From assembly GCA_947464515.1 (NCBI GenBank), contig CANHXF010000068.1:1-8100 (forward strand): a DNA stretch of 8,100 nt, written 5' to 3'. This stretch comes from Flavobacteriales bacterium. GTDB taxonomy: Bacteria > Bacteroidota > Bacteroidia > NS11-12g > UBA955. Every line of letters begins with the position of its first letter. The stretch's first letter is position 1. Under the pieces are notes generated by a model. It worked only from the letters and a program-made list of their open reading frames with translations. It ran no database searches and was not told where the DNA came from. Shown one piece after another: positions 1-6,232 of the stretch. The translations under genes were made by a program, and so were the position numbers.

Positions 1-276
1 CACCCAGACTGCCGTGCCAAACCATTTTGTCCAATACCATAAAAATACTTGAACCAACATCGGATGCCCGTCGTTCCAAACCACAGTCCCCAATAGTTCA
101 GAAACCGATTTTGCATTCAAACGCATCAACGCCGATGTTTCATCGTTCGTTAATGGCAAAGAAAACAAGTCCATAAACCGAAGGCCCGCGGCAAGTCCCA
201 CAACCAAAATCACCAATCCCGAAAACCAAGTTAAAGCCCCCAGGGGACGACCACCCGATTTGAGATTGTTCTCCAT
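1..276 (-). CDS. GT39-like membrane glycosyltransferase, N-terminal part (cut by window edge)
   Basis: The first 92 residues of a minus-strand gene are visible, beginning at the ATG at 276-274 and still open at position 1. After a short polar start (MENNLKSGG) there is a transmembrane helix at about residues 13-31. An outward-facing loop follows with N44-D45-E46 and then a serine-rich stretch, W68-N-D-G-H71-P72, and the start of a second hydrophobic segment at about 73-86. An acidic DE pair in the first periplasmic loop, followed some 25 residues later by His-Pro and a new helix, is typical of the GT39/ArnT/PMT_2 superfamily, which transfers sugars from polyprenyl-phosphate donors onto lipid, glycan or protein acceptors. 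The gene starts 7 bases after the stop of the PIG-L deacetylase and is probably in its operon, suggesting a role in surface-glycan assembly. The acceptor is unknown, and the remaining roughly 400 residues lie outside the window. Confidence 0.72.
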   Translation of the reverse strand, partial: MENNLKSGGRPLGALTWFSGLVILVVGLAAGLRFMDLFSLPLTNDETSALMRLNAKSVSELLGTVVWNDGHPMLVQVFLWYWTKWFGTAVWV

Positions 277-283
277 GAGCGAA

Positions 284-916
284 TTATTCTGAAATCATCC
301 GAACTACCTCGAAGGCTTCGGCGTAACGACGAGAAATTTGAACGCCACGCATACGCAACTGACTCCTCAAAAACTCTTCGTTGGCATAAGGTCTGTGTGC
401 CTGACTTTTATACTTAGACAAAGCATTCACTTTACACTGCGCATCTTCTTCACTCACAACTTCAAATGCCGCTGTGTTGAAATTTAGATTATTCCAAGGC
501 AATTCATAACTCAACACATTGCCAAATTTGAACGCCCTCAACGCCTCTTCGGCCATCGTTTTATGATCTTGATGTATGTCGTGTAAACAAGGCATGTAAA
601 TCGTATCCGGCTTCAACGTCTCCCTCAATTTGATCAAATCGTCCAATATTTCCTGACGTCGATAATTGAAAGTGCGGACCTCGTATCGAAACAAAAACAA
701 ATTTTCCGGCTTGATGCCCAATGCCGCAGTAGCTTCTTTGACTTCATGGATCAGAATGTCCTTTGGAAAACTCTCCAAGACGCTTTGTTCGCAAGCACTA
801 AATGCCGCATAATAAACGGTTTTTCCCTCACGAATCAACTTGCTAATGGTGGCGCCACAGCCCAATTCAGCATCATCCGTATGAGGTGAAAGCAATAAAA
901 TTGTATTTCCTACCAT
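284..916 (-). CDS. PIG-L (LmbE-like) family zinc N-deacetylase
   Basis: The 210-residue protein has the length and both hallmark motifs of the PIG-L/LmbE family, metal-dependent enzymes that remove acetyl groups from N-acetylated sugars such as GlcNAc derivatives. The first motif is PHTDDAELGCGAT at residues 11-23. By comparison with characterised members, H12 and D15 are zinc ligands and D14 is the general base. The second is HDIHQDH at 112-118, supplying H118 as the third ligand and H115 as the likely transition-state-stabilising histidine. The family's usual Pro after the first His is Thr here. There is no signal peptide, so it is probably cytoplasmic. Its start overlaps the end of the upstream UpxY gene by 7 bases, and a GT39-like glycosyltransferase follows after 7 bases, so the substrate is probably a nucleotide- or lipid-linked sugar in surface-glycan synthesis. 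A BshB-type role in bacillithiol synthesis is the main alternative, but the neighbours argue against it. Confidence 0.88.
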   Translation of the reverse strand: MVGNTILLLSPHTDDAELGCGATISKLIREGKTVYYAAFSACEQSVLESFPKDILIHEVKEATAALGIKPENLFLFRYEVRTFNYRRQEILDDLIKLRETLKPDTIYMPCLHDIHQDHKTMAEEALRAFKFGNVLSYELPWNNLNFNTAAFEVVSEEDAQCKVNALSKYKSQAHRPYANEEFLRSQLRMRGVQISRRYAEAFEVVRMISE

Positions 917-1455
917 AGTGCTTTGTCGCGCTCCTTGCGTTTTTTATTCAATTTTAATACTTCTCGCGGTAAATTCACCTTATAGCTGCTCGATAATCCT
1001 TCCACCGACACAATGACAAATGTTTCGTCTTCAGTGTAATGCACTTCCACTTCCTGACCTTTGAATGGGCCATCCAACACCAAAGCCAAATCGCCGGGCT
1101 CCAATTTTGCCGTTAAATCGTGTTGCTGAATTTGATACCCTTTCTCGATGAGTCTTTGCAGCAATACCACATGCTCGTGATTTACCAAAGCATCATTAGA
1201 ATTGTATCTGATATACTTCACCACACCTGGAACTTGTAAAACCAAATCGCGTTGAACATCCGTAGGTCGAACAAAAATGTAGGCATTAAACAACGGCATA
1301 TCCACCCATTTTTTCCTATCACTCCACTGTTTCAAGGTCCTTACCAAGGGTAAGTAGTACTCGATTTGGCGCTGCTCAAAGTATAGAGCCACCTTTTTTT
1401 CCTGCCTGCTGGCACAATAAATCACTTTCCAAGGCTGCAAATTATCCTGATCCAT
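910..1455 (-). CDS. UpxY/NusG-family transcription antiterminator
   Basis: This 181-residue protein is a NusG paralogue of the RfaH/UpxY kind. An NGN domain covers about residues 8-105, with W9-K-V, R17-x-E19-K, Y33-Y-L-P36, Q43-W-S-D-R47 and a P54-L-F-x-A-Y-I-F-V block. A KOW motif follows at about 119-140 (EPGDLALVLDGPFKGQEVEV). The C-terminal tail is basic (KLNKKRKERDK). Specialised NusG proteins bind elongating RNA polymerase and prevent early termination in long operons. In Bacteroides, UpxY proteins do this for capsular polysaccharide operons and are usually the first gene. Here the gene begins 6 bases after the stop of the FabK-like gene and overlaps the PIG-L gene by 7 bases, so it leads into the glycan genes but has no leader of its own. 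The housekeeping NusG is an unlikely alternative: the WSDRKKWVDMPLF stretch is UpxY-like and there are no ribosomal-protein or secE neighbours. Confidence 0.9.
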   Translation of the reverse strand: MDQDNLQPWKVIYCASRQEKKVALYFEQRQIEYYLPLVRTLKQWSDRKKWVDMPLFNAYIFVRPTDVQRDLVLQVPGVVKYIRYNSNDALVNHEHVVLLQRLIEKGYQIQQHDLTAKLEPGDLALVLDGPFKGQEVEVHYTEDETFVIVSVEGLSSSYKVNLPREVLKLNKKRKERDKALW

Positions 1456-1461
1456 TCCGTC

Positions 1462-2412
1462 TTATTTAAACTCTACTCCTTGAAATCCCTTTGCAACTTG
1501 ACCAAATTCTAGCATCATAGAATTTACGATATCCCCGGCTTTTTCGATGTGATCTAGTCGCGCGCTTATCTGACCAATTTCTAATTCTCCTTCTTCTAAG
1601 TCACCTTCAAACATACCTTTTTTTGCACGTCCGCGACCTAATAAATCCTTCAATTCCTCAACACTTCCGCCTTGCTCGTAAACACCTTCAACCTGATCAA
1701 AAAACGCATTTTTTAGCAATCGAACGGGTGTTATCTCCTTTAATGTGAGCTGGGTCGACCCCTCCTTGGCTTGAATGATTTGTTCTTTAAACGATATATG
1801 AGCACTGCTTTCTTCAGAGGCTGCGAATCGACTTCCAACTTGAACACCTTCAGCACCCAAACAAAATGCGGCTGCCATCGTTCTGCCACATCCAATGCCA
1901 CCCGCCGCAATTACCGGGACATTGACACAGTCCACAATCATCGGAATCAAACACATGGTTGTTGTTTCTTCACGGCCATTATGTCCACCCGCTTCAAAAC
2001 CCTCCGCCACGATAGCATCAACACCTGCATCTTCACACTTTTTTGCAAACTTGGTATTGGCAATCACATGAACCACCGTAATGCCTCTCTCCTTTAACCA
2101 ACTTGTATATTTTGCTGGATTACCCGCACTGGTAAAAACAATTTTCACCCCTTCCTCAACAATAATTTCTAAATGTTTATCGATGTCCGGATATAACAAG
2201 GGCACATTTACACCAAATGGCTTAGATGTGGCCGCCTTACATTTTTGAATGTGATCCCTTAAAACCTCGGGATACATACTACCACTACCAATCAATCCCA
2301 AACCCCCAGCATTGGAAACGGCGCTCGCCAATTCCCAACCGCTACACCAAATCATACCACCCTGAATAATGGGATACTGAATATTAAAAAGGGATGTTAT
2401 GCGATTGCTCAT
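1462..2412 (-). CDS. FabK/nitronate monooxygenase-like FMN flavoprotein
   Basis: The 316-residue TIM-barrel flavoprotein belongs to the nitronate monooxygenase (2-nitropropane dioxygenase)/FabK family. Visible motifs, in order, are QGGMIW at residues 17-22, AVSNAGGLGLIGSG at 31-44, AEGFEAGGHNG at 136-146, IAAGGIG at 168-174 and LGAEGVQVGSRF at 185-196 (phosphate and FMN binding). The histidine of the GGH motif is residue 144, the same number as the conserved histidine of pneumococcal FabK. The C-terminal block GDLEEGELEIGQIS is also of the FabK/NMO type. FabK reduces enoyl-ACP in fatty-acid elongation, whereas nitronate monooxygenases oxidise alkyl nitronates; sequence inspection alone does not separate them. 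The gene lies 42 bases downstream of accA on the same strand, which favours a lipid role, but only 6 bases ahead of the UpxY gene. The start chosen is the ATG six codons before the conserved N-terminal strand (FNIQYPIIQGG). Confidence 0.85.
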   Translation of the reverse strand: MSNRITSLFNIQYPIIQGGMIWCSGWELASAVSNAGGLGLIGSGSMYPEVLRDHIQKCKAATSKPFGVNVPLLYPDIDKHLEIIVEEGVKIVFTSAGNPAKYTSWLKERGITVVHVIANTKFAKKCEDAGVDAIVAEGFEAGGHNGREETTTMCLIPMIVDCVNVPVIAAGGIGCGRTMAAAFCLGAEGVQVGSRFAASEESSAHISFKEQIIQAKEGSTQLTLKEITPVRLLKNAFFDQVEGVYEQGGSVEELKDLLGRGRAKKGMFEGDLEEGELEIGQISARLDHIEKAGDIVNSMMLEFGQVAKGFQGVEFK

Positions 2413-2454
2413 GGCGATTTCTTAGTTTATAAATCGTTTCCCCTTAGAGGAAAA

Positions 2455-3417
2455 TCAACCATTTACAACGACACCCATTTGAGAAAACTTCGCAATTCTC
2501 TGCTGTATTCTCTCTTCTGGATCCATATGCTCCAACTGCGCAAAATTCTCCAATATGGCAGCTTTGACATTGGCAAATGCTACTTCAGGCTGATGATGCG
2601 CTCCACCCAATGGCTCAGGGACGATACCATCAACCAACCCATTTGTAAGCATATCAGTTGCTGATAATTTCAAAGCCTCCGCAGCGCGTTCCTTCATCTC
2701 CCATGTACGCCAAAGAATACTAGAACAACTTTCAGGACTAATTACACTGTACCAAGTATATTCCATCATCAATACACGGTCACCAACACCGATTCCCAAT
2801 GCTCCACCACTGGCACCTTCGCCAATTACGATGCAAATTACAGGTACTTTCAAAACACTCATCTCCAATAGGTTCCGCGCAATTGCCTCCCCCTGGCCGC
2901 GTTCCTCTGCTTCCAATCCTGGCGACGCACCCGGCGTGTCGATCAATGTCAATACCGGAACGTTGAATTTCTCCGCCATCTTCATCAAACGCAACGCCTT
3001 CCGATATCCTTCGGGATTGGGCATCCCAAAATTGCGGAGCTGACGTTGTTTGGTATTTCTGCCTTTTTGCTGACCGATAATCATAAATGGCTTACCGTCT
3101 ATGTTGGCAAATCCACCTACAATCGCCTTATCATCCTTAACGTGTCTATCGCCATGTAATTCAATGAAATCTGTGGCAATGTTCTCGATATAATCTAGTG
3201 TATACGGTCTATCTGGATGTCGGCTGATTTGCACTTTTTGCCAACCCGACAAATTGGTGTAGATCGCTTTTTTAGCTTCTTCTACCTTGGATTCAAGCGT
3301 AGAAACCGTATCCGTCATGTCCAATTTACCCTTTTCGTGGGTATCCTTGGCTTTTTCGAGTTGATCCATCAACTCAACAATATCTTTTTCGAAATCGAAC
3401 CAGTTTTGATTTGCCAT
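2455..3417 (-). CDS. accA: Acetyl-CoA carboxylase, carboxyltransferase alpha subunit
   Basis: The 320-residue protein matches AccA along its length (the E. coli protein is about 319). With AccD it forms the cytoplasmic carboxyltransferase that moves CO2 from carboxybiotin on AccB to acetyl-CoA, making malonyl-CoA for fatty-acid synthesis. The N-terminal 10-52 is a charged, coiled-coil-like helix. It is followed by WQKVQISRHPDRPYTLDYI (59-77), GDR at 89-91 with DDKAIVGG at 95-102, NFGMPNPEGYRKALRLM (129-145) and IDTPGASPG (159-167). After these come EERGQGEAIARNL (171-183), the oxyanion-hole loop GEGASGGALG (199-208), YSVISPESCSSILW (223-236) and EPLGGAH (268-274). Ser165 in IDTPGASPG stands where Tyr or Phe is more usual; it is not a catalytic position. 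No accD, accB or accC is adjacent, as is common. The 51-residue membrane protein lies 66 bases upstream, and its promoter may also serve accA, since no clear promoter is seen in 3418-3483. Confidence 0.97.
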   Translation of the reverse strand: MANQNWFDFEKDIVELMDQLEKAKDTHEKGKLDMTDTVSTLESKVEEAKKAIYTNLSGWQKVQISRHPDRPYTLDYIENIATDFIELHGDRHVKDDKAIVGGFANIDGKPFMIIGQQKGRNTKQRQLRNFGMPNPEGYRKALRLMKMAEKFNVPVLTLIDTPGASPGLEAEERGQGEAIARNLLEMSVLKVPVICIVIGEGASGGALGIGVGDRVLMMEYTWYSVISPESCSSILWRTWEMKERAAEALKLSATDMLTNGLVDGIVPEPLGGAHHQPEVAFANVKAAILENFAQLEHMDPEERIQQRIAKFSQMGVVVNG

Positions 3418-3483
3418 TGTTGCAAATTAATCAATTGTGGAAGTAAACTACTCCCTAAATGAAAGAAAATTAATGAAATAAGA

Positions 3484-3639
3484 TTAAACCCAATCCATCG
3501 CCATGGCCAAGCCACCGAAGAATGTAGGCAATCCCAACCAGAATGCTTCAGGCTGAAAAATCGTGAAGTAAGTAAGTGCCAATCCGCTAACGATGCAAAG
3601 TGCCCAATAGCCTGTGGTGTTACGCTTTTTAGTATTCAT
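3484..3639 (-). CDS. Small two-helix membrane protein of unknown function (51 aa)
   Basis: This short gene runs from the ATG at 3639-3637 to a TAA at 3486-3484. Its 51-residue product begins MNTKKRNTTGYWALCIVSG. Residues 4-6 (KKR) form a basic N-terminal patch. Two hydrophobic segments, about 11-28 and 33-49, are separated by a short turn with Q29-P30-E31, and the second ends GGLAMAMDWV. This is the look of a helical hairpin in the inner membrane with the N-terminus inside. It fills an otherwise empty 268-base gap between accA and the ATP-grasp gene, and a good Bacteroidota-type promoter lies just before the start codon. Those two points, with the clear membrane topology, support it as a real gene. 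I do not recognise the family and assign no function. Co-transcription with accA, 66 bases downstream, is possible. Confidence 0.7.
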   Translation of the reverse strand: MNTKKRNTTGYWALCIVSGLALTYFTIFQPEAFWLGLPTFFGGLAMAMDWV

Positions 3640-3646
3640 GATGTTG

Positions 3647-3679
3647 CGAAGATACTTAGATTCCTAAAACTAGACAAAA
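3647..3679 (-). promoter_or_regulatory. Bacteroidota-type promoter for the 51-aa membrane protein gene
   Basis: Read on the minus strand, TTTTG (3679-3675) is followed after 20 bases by TATCTTCG (3654-3647), one mismatch from the Bacteroidota -7 consensus TAnnTTTG. The spacing between the two elements is normal for such promoters. Only 7 bases separate the -7 element from the ATG at 3639, so the transcript would have almost no leader. This is a prediction from the motif alone. Confidence 0.45.
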
Positions 3680-3685
3680 GGAATT

Positions 3686-4744
3686 TTAATCTGTGATTCT
3701 TTCATCCCAAAATCGAACAAATCTCTTGCCCCATTCTATGTCGGCCGACTGCTGTGAAAGCGTTTCTCCCATGGCCATTTTTACCGCTTGTACTGGAATA
3801 TTCAAACCCGCCAAAGCCAATACCGACGTGGTTCCTTGAAGTCGAGGATTTATTTCCAATAAATGAGGGACACCCTCACTGTCTTCCTTCCACTGCATGC
3901 CAATGGGTCCGTGTAATTCCAATGCTTGGGCCAGCTGTATACAAAATGCGATAAGCCCAAAATTTCTGTCTAATACCCCAGCAACACTAATACCACCAAT
4001 CATTTTATCCCTACTTCGCGGTACACAGAACAATGTCTTGCCATGATCACAAAGCATATCAACAGAATATTCTTTTCCTGGCAAAAAAGCAGAAATAATC
4101 CACTCCGTTTCAAATTTCTCTGGAATTCTAAAGAGCCATTCCTCAAGTGTTAATGGCATAATACCCGCCTTATTTTCCAAATCACTTTCCGATTCACTGT
4201 GGTCTTTTACAATGATTCCAAAACCCCTACTCCCATTTCCTGTTACCGGTTTAAAGCAAAGCTTTTCTCCATTTGGCGAAAGGCTTTTGACCGCCGCCGC
4301 AAACGAAAGTTTATCCTGAACCACTTCAAATGCAGGCACGGGCAACATTAATTTCTTTGCATATGCAGCCAATAATCCTTTGTTGTTCGCGGTGTTGAGC
4401 GCATTTAAAGTAGATAAAATTAATTTCATCCCAGCCGTTTCGATTACGGCTGCATGTTTGGCCAAAACATCCAATTCCCGAGTTGTTATTGGCAAGATGA
4501 CATCAACTGATTCCGATGAACAAATCGATAGTAGTGCTTCCATGTACTTACCCTCATCACTAGATGGAGGCATTAAAAAAAACGCATCCGCTAATGCCTT
4601 GCCGTATGGATTTGGCTGACAGTCACCGGCTATGATTCGCCAATTGGGCTCGGATTGCAAGCATCGGAGGATCCCAGCAAATCCGGGTGCTCCTGCCCCC
4701 GAAGGAATAATAATTGTGATCGCGTTGCTAGAAATTTCTGTCAT
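3686..4744 (-). CDS. ATP-grasp domain protein (carbamoyl-phosphate-synthase-like ligase)
   Basis: The 352-residue protein has the three-part ATP-grasp fold. An N-terminal Rossmann-like pre-domain begins with a glycine-rich turn (SGAGAPGFAG, residues 15-24), and PITTREL follows at 85-91. The ATP-binding part contains F164-K165-P166 and the glycine loop GNGSRGFG (169-176). EYSVDML lies at 225-231, and the metal-binding signature EINPRLQG is at 297-304, with E297 and N299 as Mg2+ ligands. ATP-grasp enzymes activate a carboxylate as an acyl-phosphate and join it to an amine or thiol. The closest general look is the single-module CarB-like group often found in surface-polysaccharide loci, but the substrate cannot be read from the sequence. 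No signal peptide is seen, so it is cytoplasmic. The gene starts 38 bases after the peroxidase stop and could be read from that promoter. A true carbamoyl-phosphate synthase is excluded by its length, about one third of CarB. Confidence 0.82.
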   Translation of the reverse strand: MTEISSNAITIIIPSGAGAPGFAGILRCLQSEPNWRIIAGDCQPNPYGKALADAFFLMPPSSDEGKYMEALLSICSSESVDVILPITTRELDVLAKHAAVIETAGMKLILSTLNALNTANNKGLLAAYAKKLMLPVPAFEVVQDKLSFAAAVKSLSPNGEKLCFKPVTGNGSRGFGIIVKDHSESESDLENKAGIMPLTLEEWLFRIPEKFETEWIISAFLPGKEYSVDMLCDHGKTLFCVPRSRDKMIGGISVAGVLDRNFGLIAFCIQLAQALELHGPIGMQWKEDSEGVPHLLEINPRLQGTTSVLALAGLNIPVQAVKMAMGETLSQQSADIEWGKRFVRFWDERITD

Positions 4745-4775
4745 TTCAGCACCCGTTAAAAACCAATGTAATTTA

Positions 4776-4792
4776 TGCCAAATTAATTGGCA
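4776..4792. repeat. Short inverted repeat across the peroxidase stop codon
   Basis: TGCCAA (4776-4781) and TTGGCA (4787-4792) form perfect 6-base arms around a 5-base loop. The TAA stop of the peroxidase gene lies within it. There is no run of T after it on the minus strand, so it is not a convincing intrinsic terminator. A weak hairpin between two co-transcribed genes, or chance in AT-rich DNA, are both possible. Confidence 0.3.
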
Positions 4793-6066
4793 AAAGGATC
4801 GCTGAACTTCTTGTCAGTTATGAAGGATACATCCGTTAGAGTGCGTAAAAATGCAACCAAAGCATCCTTTTCCTCTTGCGTTAAATTCAACCTTACAGGT
4901 GCGCTACCGCTGTTAACCATCAAATTCTTATCCAAATGAGGGTGGGGTTGAATTCCACGATTGTAATGATCGATCACCTGATCCAAATTGGCAAAACGAC
5001 CGTCATGCATATAAGGTCCCGTGATTTCAACATTCCTCAAACTAGGAATTCTGAATTTACCGTTACCCTTTCCGTTGTCCGAATAAGTTCTATCCAAACC
5101 AATGTTCGCAGTACCTGCAATAGTTGGTGCAGAGTATCCACTACCTGGATCTTCAGGTGCAGAAAGATTTTCACCGGTATGACAACGACTACAACGAGCG
5201 CGATCGCTAAAGAATAAATCCTTACCCATTTGCTCAAGAGCATTAAAGTTTGAAAACTGTGCAGCAGCAATATCAAAACCAAAATGCGTATTAAAGCTAT
5301 TAAATCCTCCGTTATTCATTCCGCGTGACGTCAACTCTCTTGCAACGGCAACATCAAATCTTGAATTTTTAGTGATCATTGAACTGAGGAATTGTGTAAT
5401 TGCGAATGATACTTTCTTACGAGTTACCTCCGTAGAGCCGAAAGCCGCTTTAAATAGTTCAGGATAGAAATCTGTGGCAGCCAATTTGGTTTCCAACATC
5501 TCGTCTGATTCCATTCCCATTTCTATGTGATCAAATACTGGACGCAAACTCAAATCCATAGGAGAATTTGCCCTTGAATCCCAAAATAAGTTACTAAAAA
5601 CAACCGGGTTGGTAATAGCCATACTATTACGATGTGTTTTACGACCTCCAAAACCAGCACTCAATGAAGCCATATCACTGAAAGCCAATTCTTGGTGGTG
5701 ACAAGATCCACAAGCCACAGTATTATTTAAACTCAAACGCTTGTCATAGAATAAAACCCGACCCAATTGCGCACCAGCATTAGAATAGGACGTTGCAGCC
5801 GCTTGCATATCCTCATCAACAGTTCCACCTGGAAATCCGAAGCCGCCATTAAACCTTGCAGATTTAAATGACTTAGACAACATTAAATCAGCAATATTCA
5901 GTTTGCCATAGGGTGTGTTCACTTGAGAAAAATCAAATGATTGTAACGACGGTTTACCCAATTTGGCAGTTGACACGGTAGAACCCGTTTCACAAGATGT
6001 CATTGCCCACGTGCCCATGGCCAACATCAAACCAAAAAATCCCCATTTCAATTGTTTCGTTTTCAT
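4783..6066 (-). CDS. Di-haem cytochrome c peroxidase (MauG/CcpA family), probable lipoprotein
   Basis: Started at the ATG at 6066-6064, the product has 427 residues. An in-frame ATG at 6090 would add eight residues (MIQSALLI) before a good signal peptide, so the later start is preferred. MKTKQLKW plus a hydrophobic stretch to about residue 23 ends in M-T-S-C25, a relaxed lipobox, suggesting an acylated protein anchored on the periplasmic side. There are two c-type haem sites: CGSCH at 119-123 and CSRCH at 292-296. Between and after them are the family features LGRVLFYDKRLS (101-112), ELAFSD (126-131) and GPYMHDGRF (350-358), whose Met353 matches the methionine ligand of the high-potential haem in bacterial peroxidases. 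The enzyme reduces H2O2 to water with electrons from small c-type carriers. MauG-like oxidases share the fold, but the intact Met ligand favours a peroxidase. The length is longer than the roughly 330-350 typical of proteobacterial CcpA, with extra sequence at 248-280. Confidence 0.92.
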   Translation of the reverse strand: MKTKQLKWGFFGLMLAMGTWAMTSCETGSTVSTAKLGKPSLQSFDFSQVNTPYGKLNIADLMLSKSFKSARFNGGFGFPGGTVDEDMQAAATSYSNAGAQLGRVLFYDKRLSLNNTVACGSCHHQELAFSDMASLSAGFGGRKTHRNSMAITNPVVFSNLFWDSRANSPMDLSLRPVFDHIEMGMESDEMLETKLAATDFYPELFKAAFGSTEVTRKKVSFAITQFLSSMITKNSRFDVAVARELTSRGMNNGGFNSFNTHFGFDIAAAQFSNFNALEQMGKDLFFSDRARCSRCHTGENLSAPEDPGSGYSAPTIAGTANIGLDRTYSDNGKGNGKFRIPSLRNVEITGPYMHDGRFANLDQVIDHYNRGIQPHPHLDKNLMVNSGSAPVRLNLTQEEKDALVAFLRTLTDVSFITDKKFSDPFAN

Positions 6067-6097
6067 AATCAATAAGGCCGACTGAATCAACCAATAA

Positions 6098-6105
6098 CAA
6101 AATTA
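6098..6105 (-). promoter_or_regulatory. -7 promoter element for the cytochrome c peroxidase gene
   Basis: On the minus strand this octamer reads TAATTTTG, a full match to the Bacteroidota -7 consensus TAnnTTTG. Transcription would begin near 6092, giving a leader of about 26 bases to the preferred ATG at 6066. No convincing TTG element is seen at the usual distance upstream, so the promoter may be weak or activator-dependent. Confidence 0.45.
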
Positions 6106-6220
6106 ACAACTTTTCAATTGTAATTTTCGCCATTCACCAATTACTTTCGACGAAAATCGCAAAAAAATAACCAATTACTAATAAAATGAACATTTCAAGT
6201 ACGATAACGTTCCATTGCTT

Positions 6221-6228
6221 TAACTTTG
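6221..6228 (+). promoter_or_regulatory. -7 promoter element for the PHP phosphatase gene
   Basis: TAACTTTG matches the Bacteroidota -7 consensus TAnnTTTG exactly. Only four bases lie between it and the ATG at 6233, so transcription should start at or within a few bases of the start codon. Its first three bases are also an in-frame TAA stop, so the reading frame cannot extend further upstream. No clear -33 TTG element is found around 6195-6201. Confidence 0.5.
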
Positions 6229-6232
6229 TGTC

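Larger units (their letters stand above)
6067..6232. promoter_or_regulatory. Divergent intergenic region with short repeats, possible operator
   Basis: This AT-rich region separates the leftward peroxidase gene from the rightward PHP phosphatase gene. It contains a 10-base direct repeat ACCAATTACT at 6136-6145 and 6170-6179, 34 bases apart, and a partial copy (ACCAATA) at 6090-6096. TTTCGACGAAA at 6145-6155 is a palindrome with 5-base arms and one central base. ATTTTCG at 6123-6129 is also inverted as CGAAAAT at 6151-6157. Such symmetry between divergent promoters could bind a regulator, but the elements are short and the region is AT-rich. Confidence 0.35.

Noticed and set aside
1771..2097. 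A 108-codon plus-strand reading frame opposite the FabK-like gene
   Set aside because: It is antisense to conserved FMN-binding motifs of a clear family member, its product has no recognisable features, and no promoter is seen.
2437..2454. TTTCC...GGAAA inverted repeat between accA and the FabK-like gene, as a possible terminator
   Set aside because: The stem is only 5 bases with mismatches inside and there is no T-run after it on the minus strand.
4779..4786. TTAATTTG on the minus strand as a separate promoter for the ATP-grasp gene
   Set aside because: It has one mismatch to TAnnTTTG, no TTG element at the expected distance, and overlaps the peroxidase stop codon; AT-rich chance is as likely.
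5037..5282. An 81-codon minus-strand reading frame inside the peroxidase gene
   Set aside because: It lies out of frame over the second haem region of a strongly supported gene, and its Val/Leu-rich product shows no motif; it is a shadow of the peroxidase codons.
6067..6090. The earlier ATG at 6090 as the start of the cytochrome c peroxidase
   Set aside because: It would place eight extra residues before a well-formed lipoprotein signal peptide that begins at the ATG at 6066.
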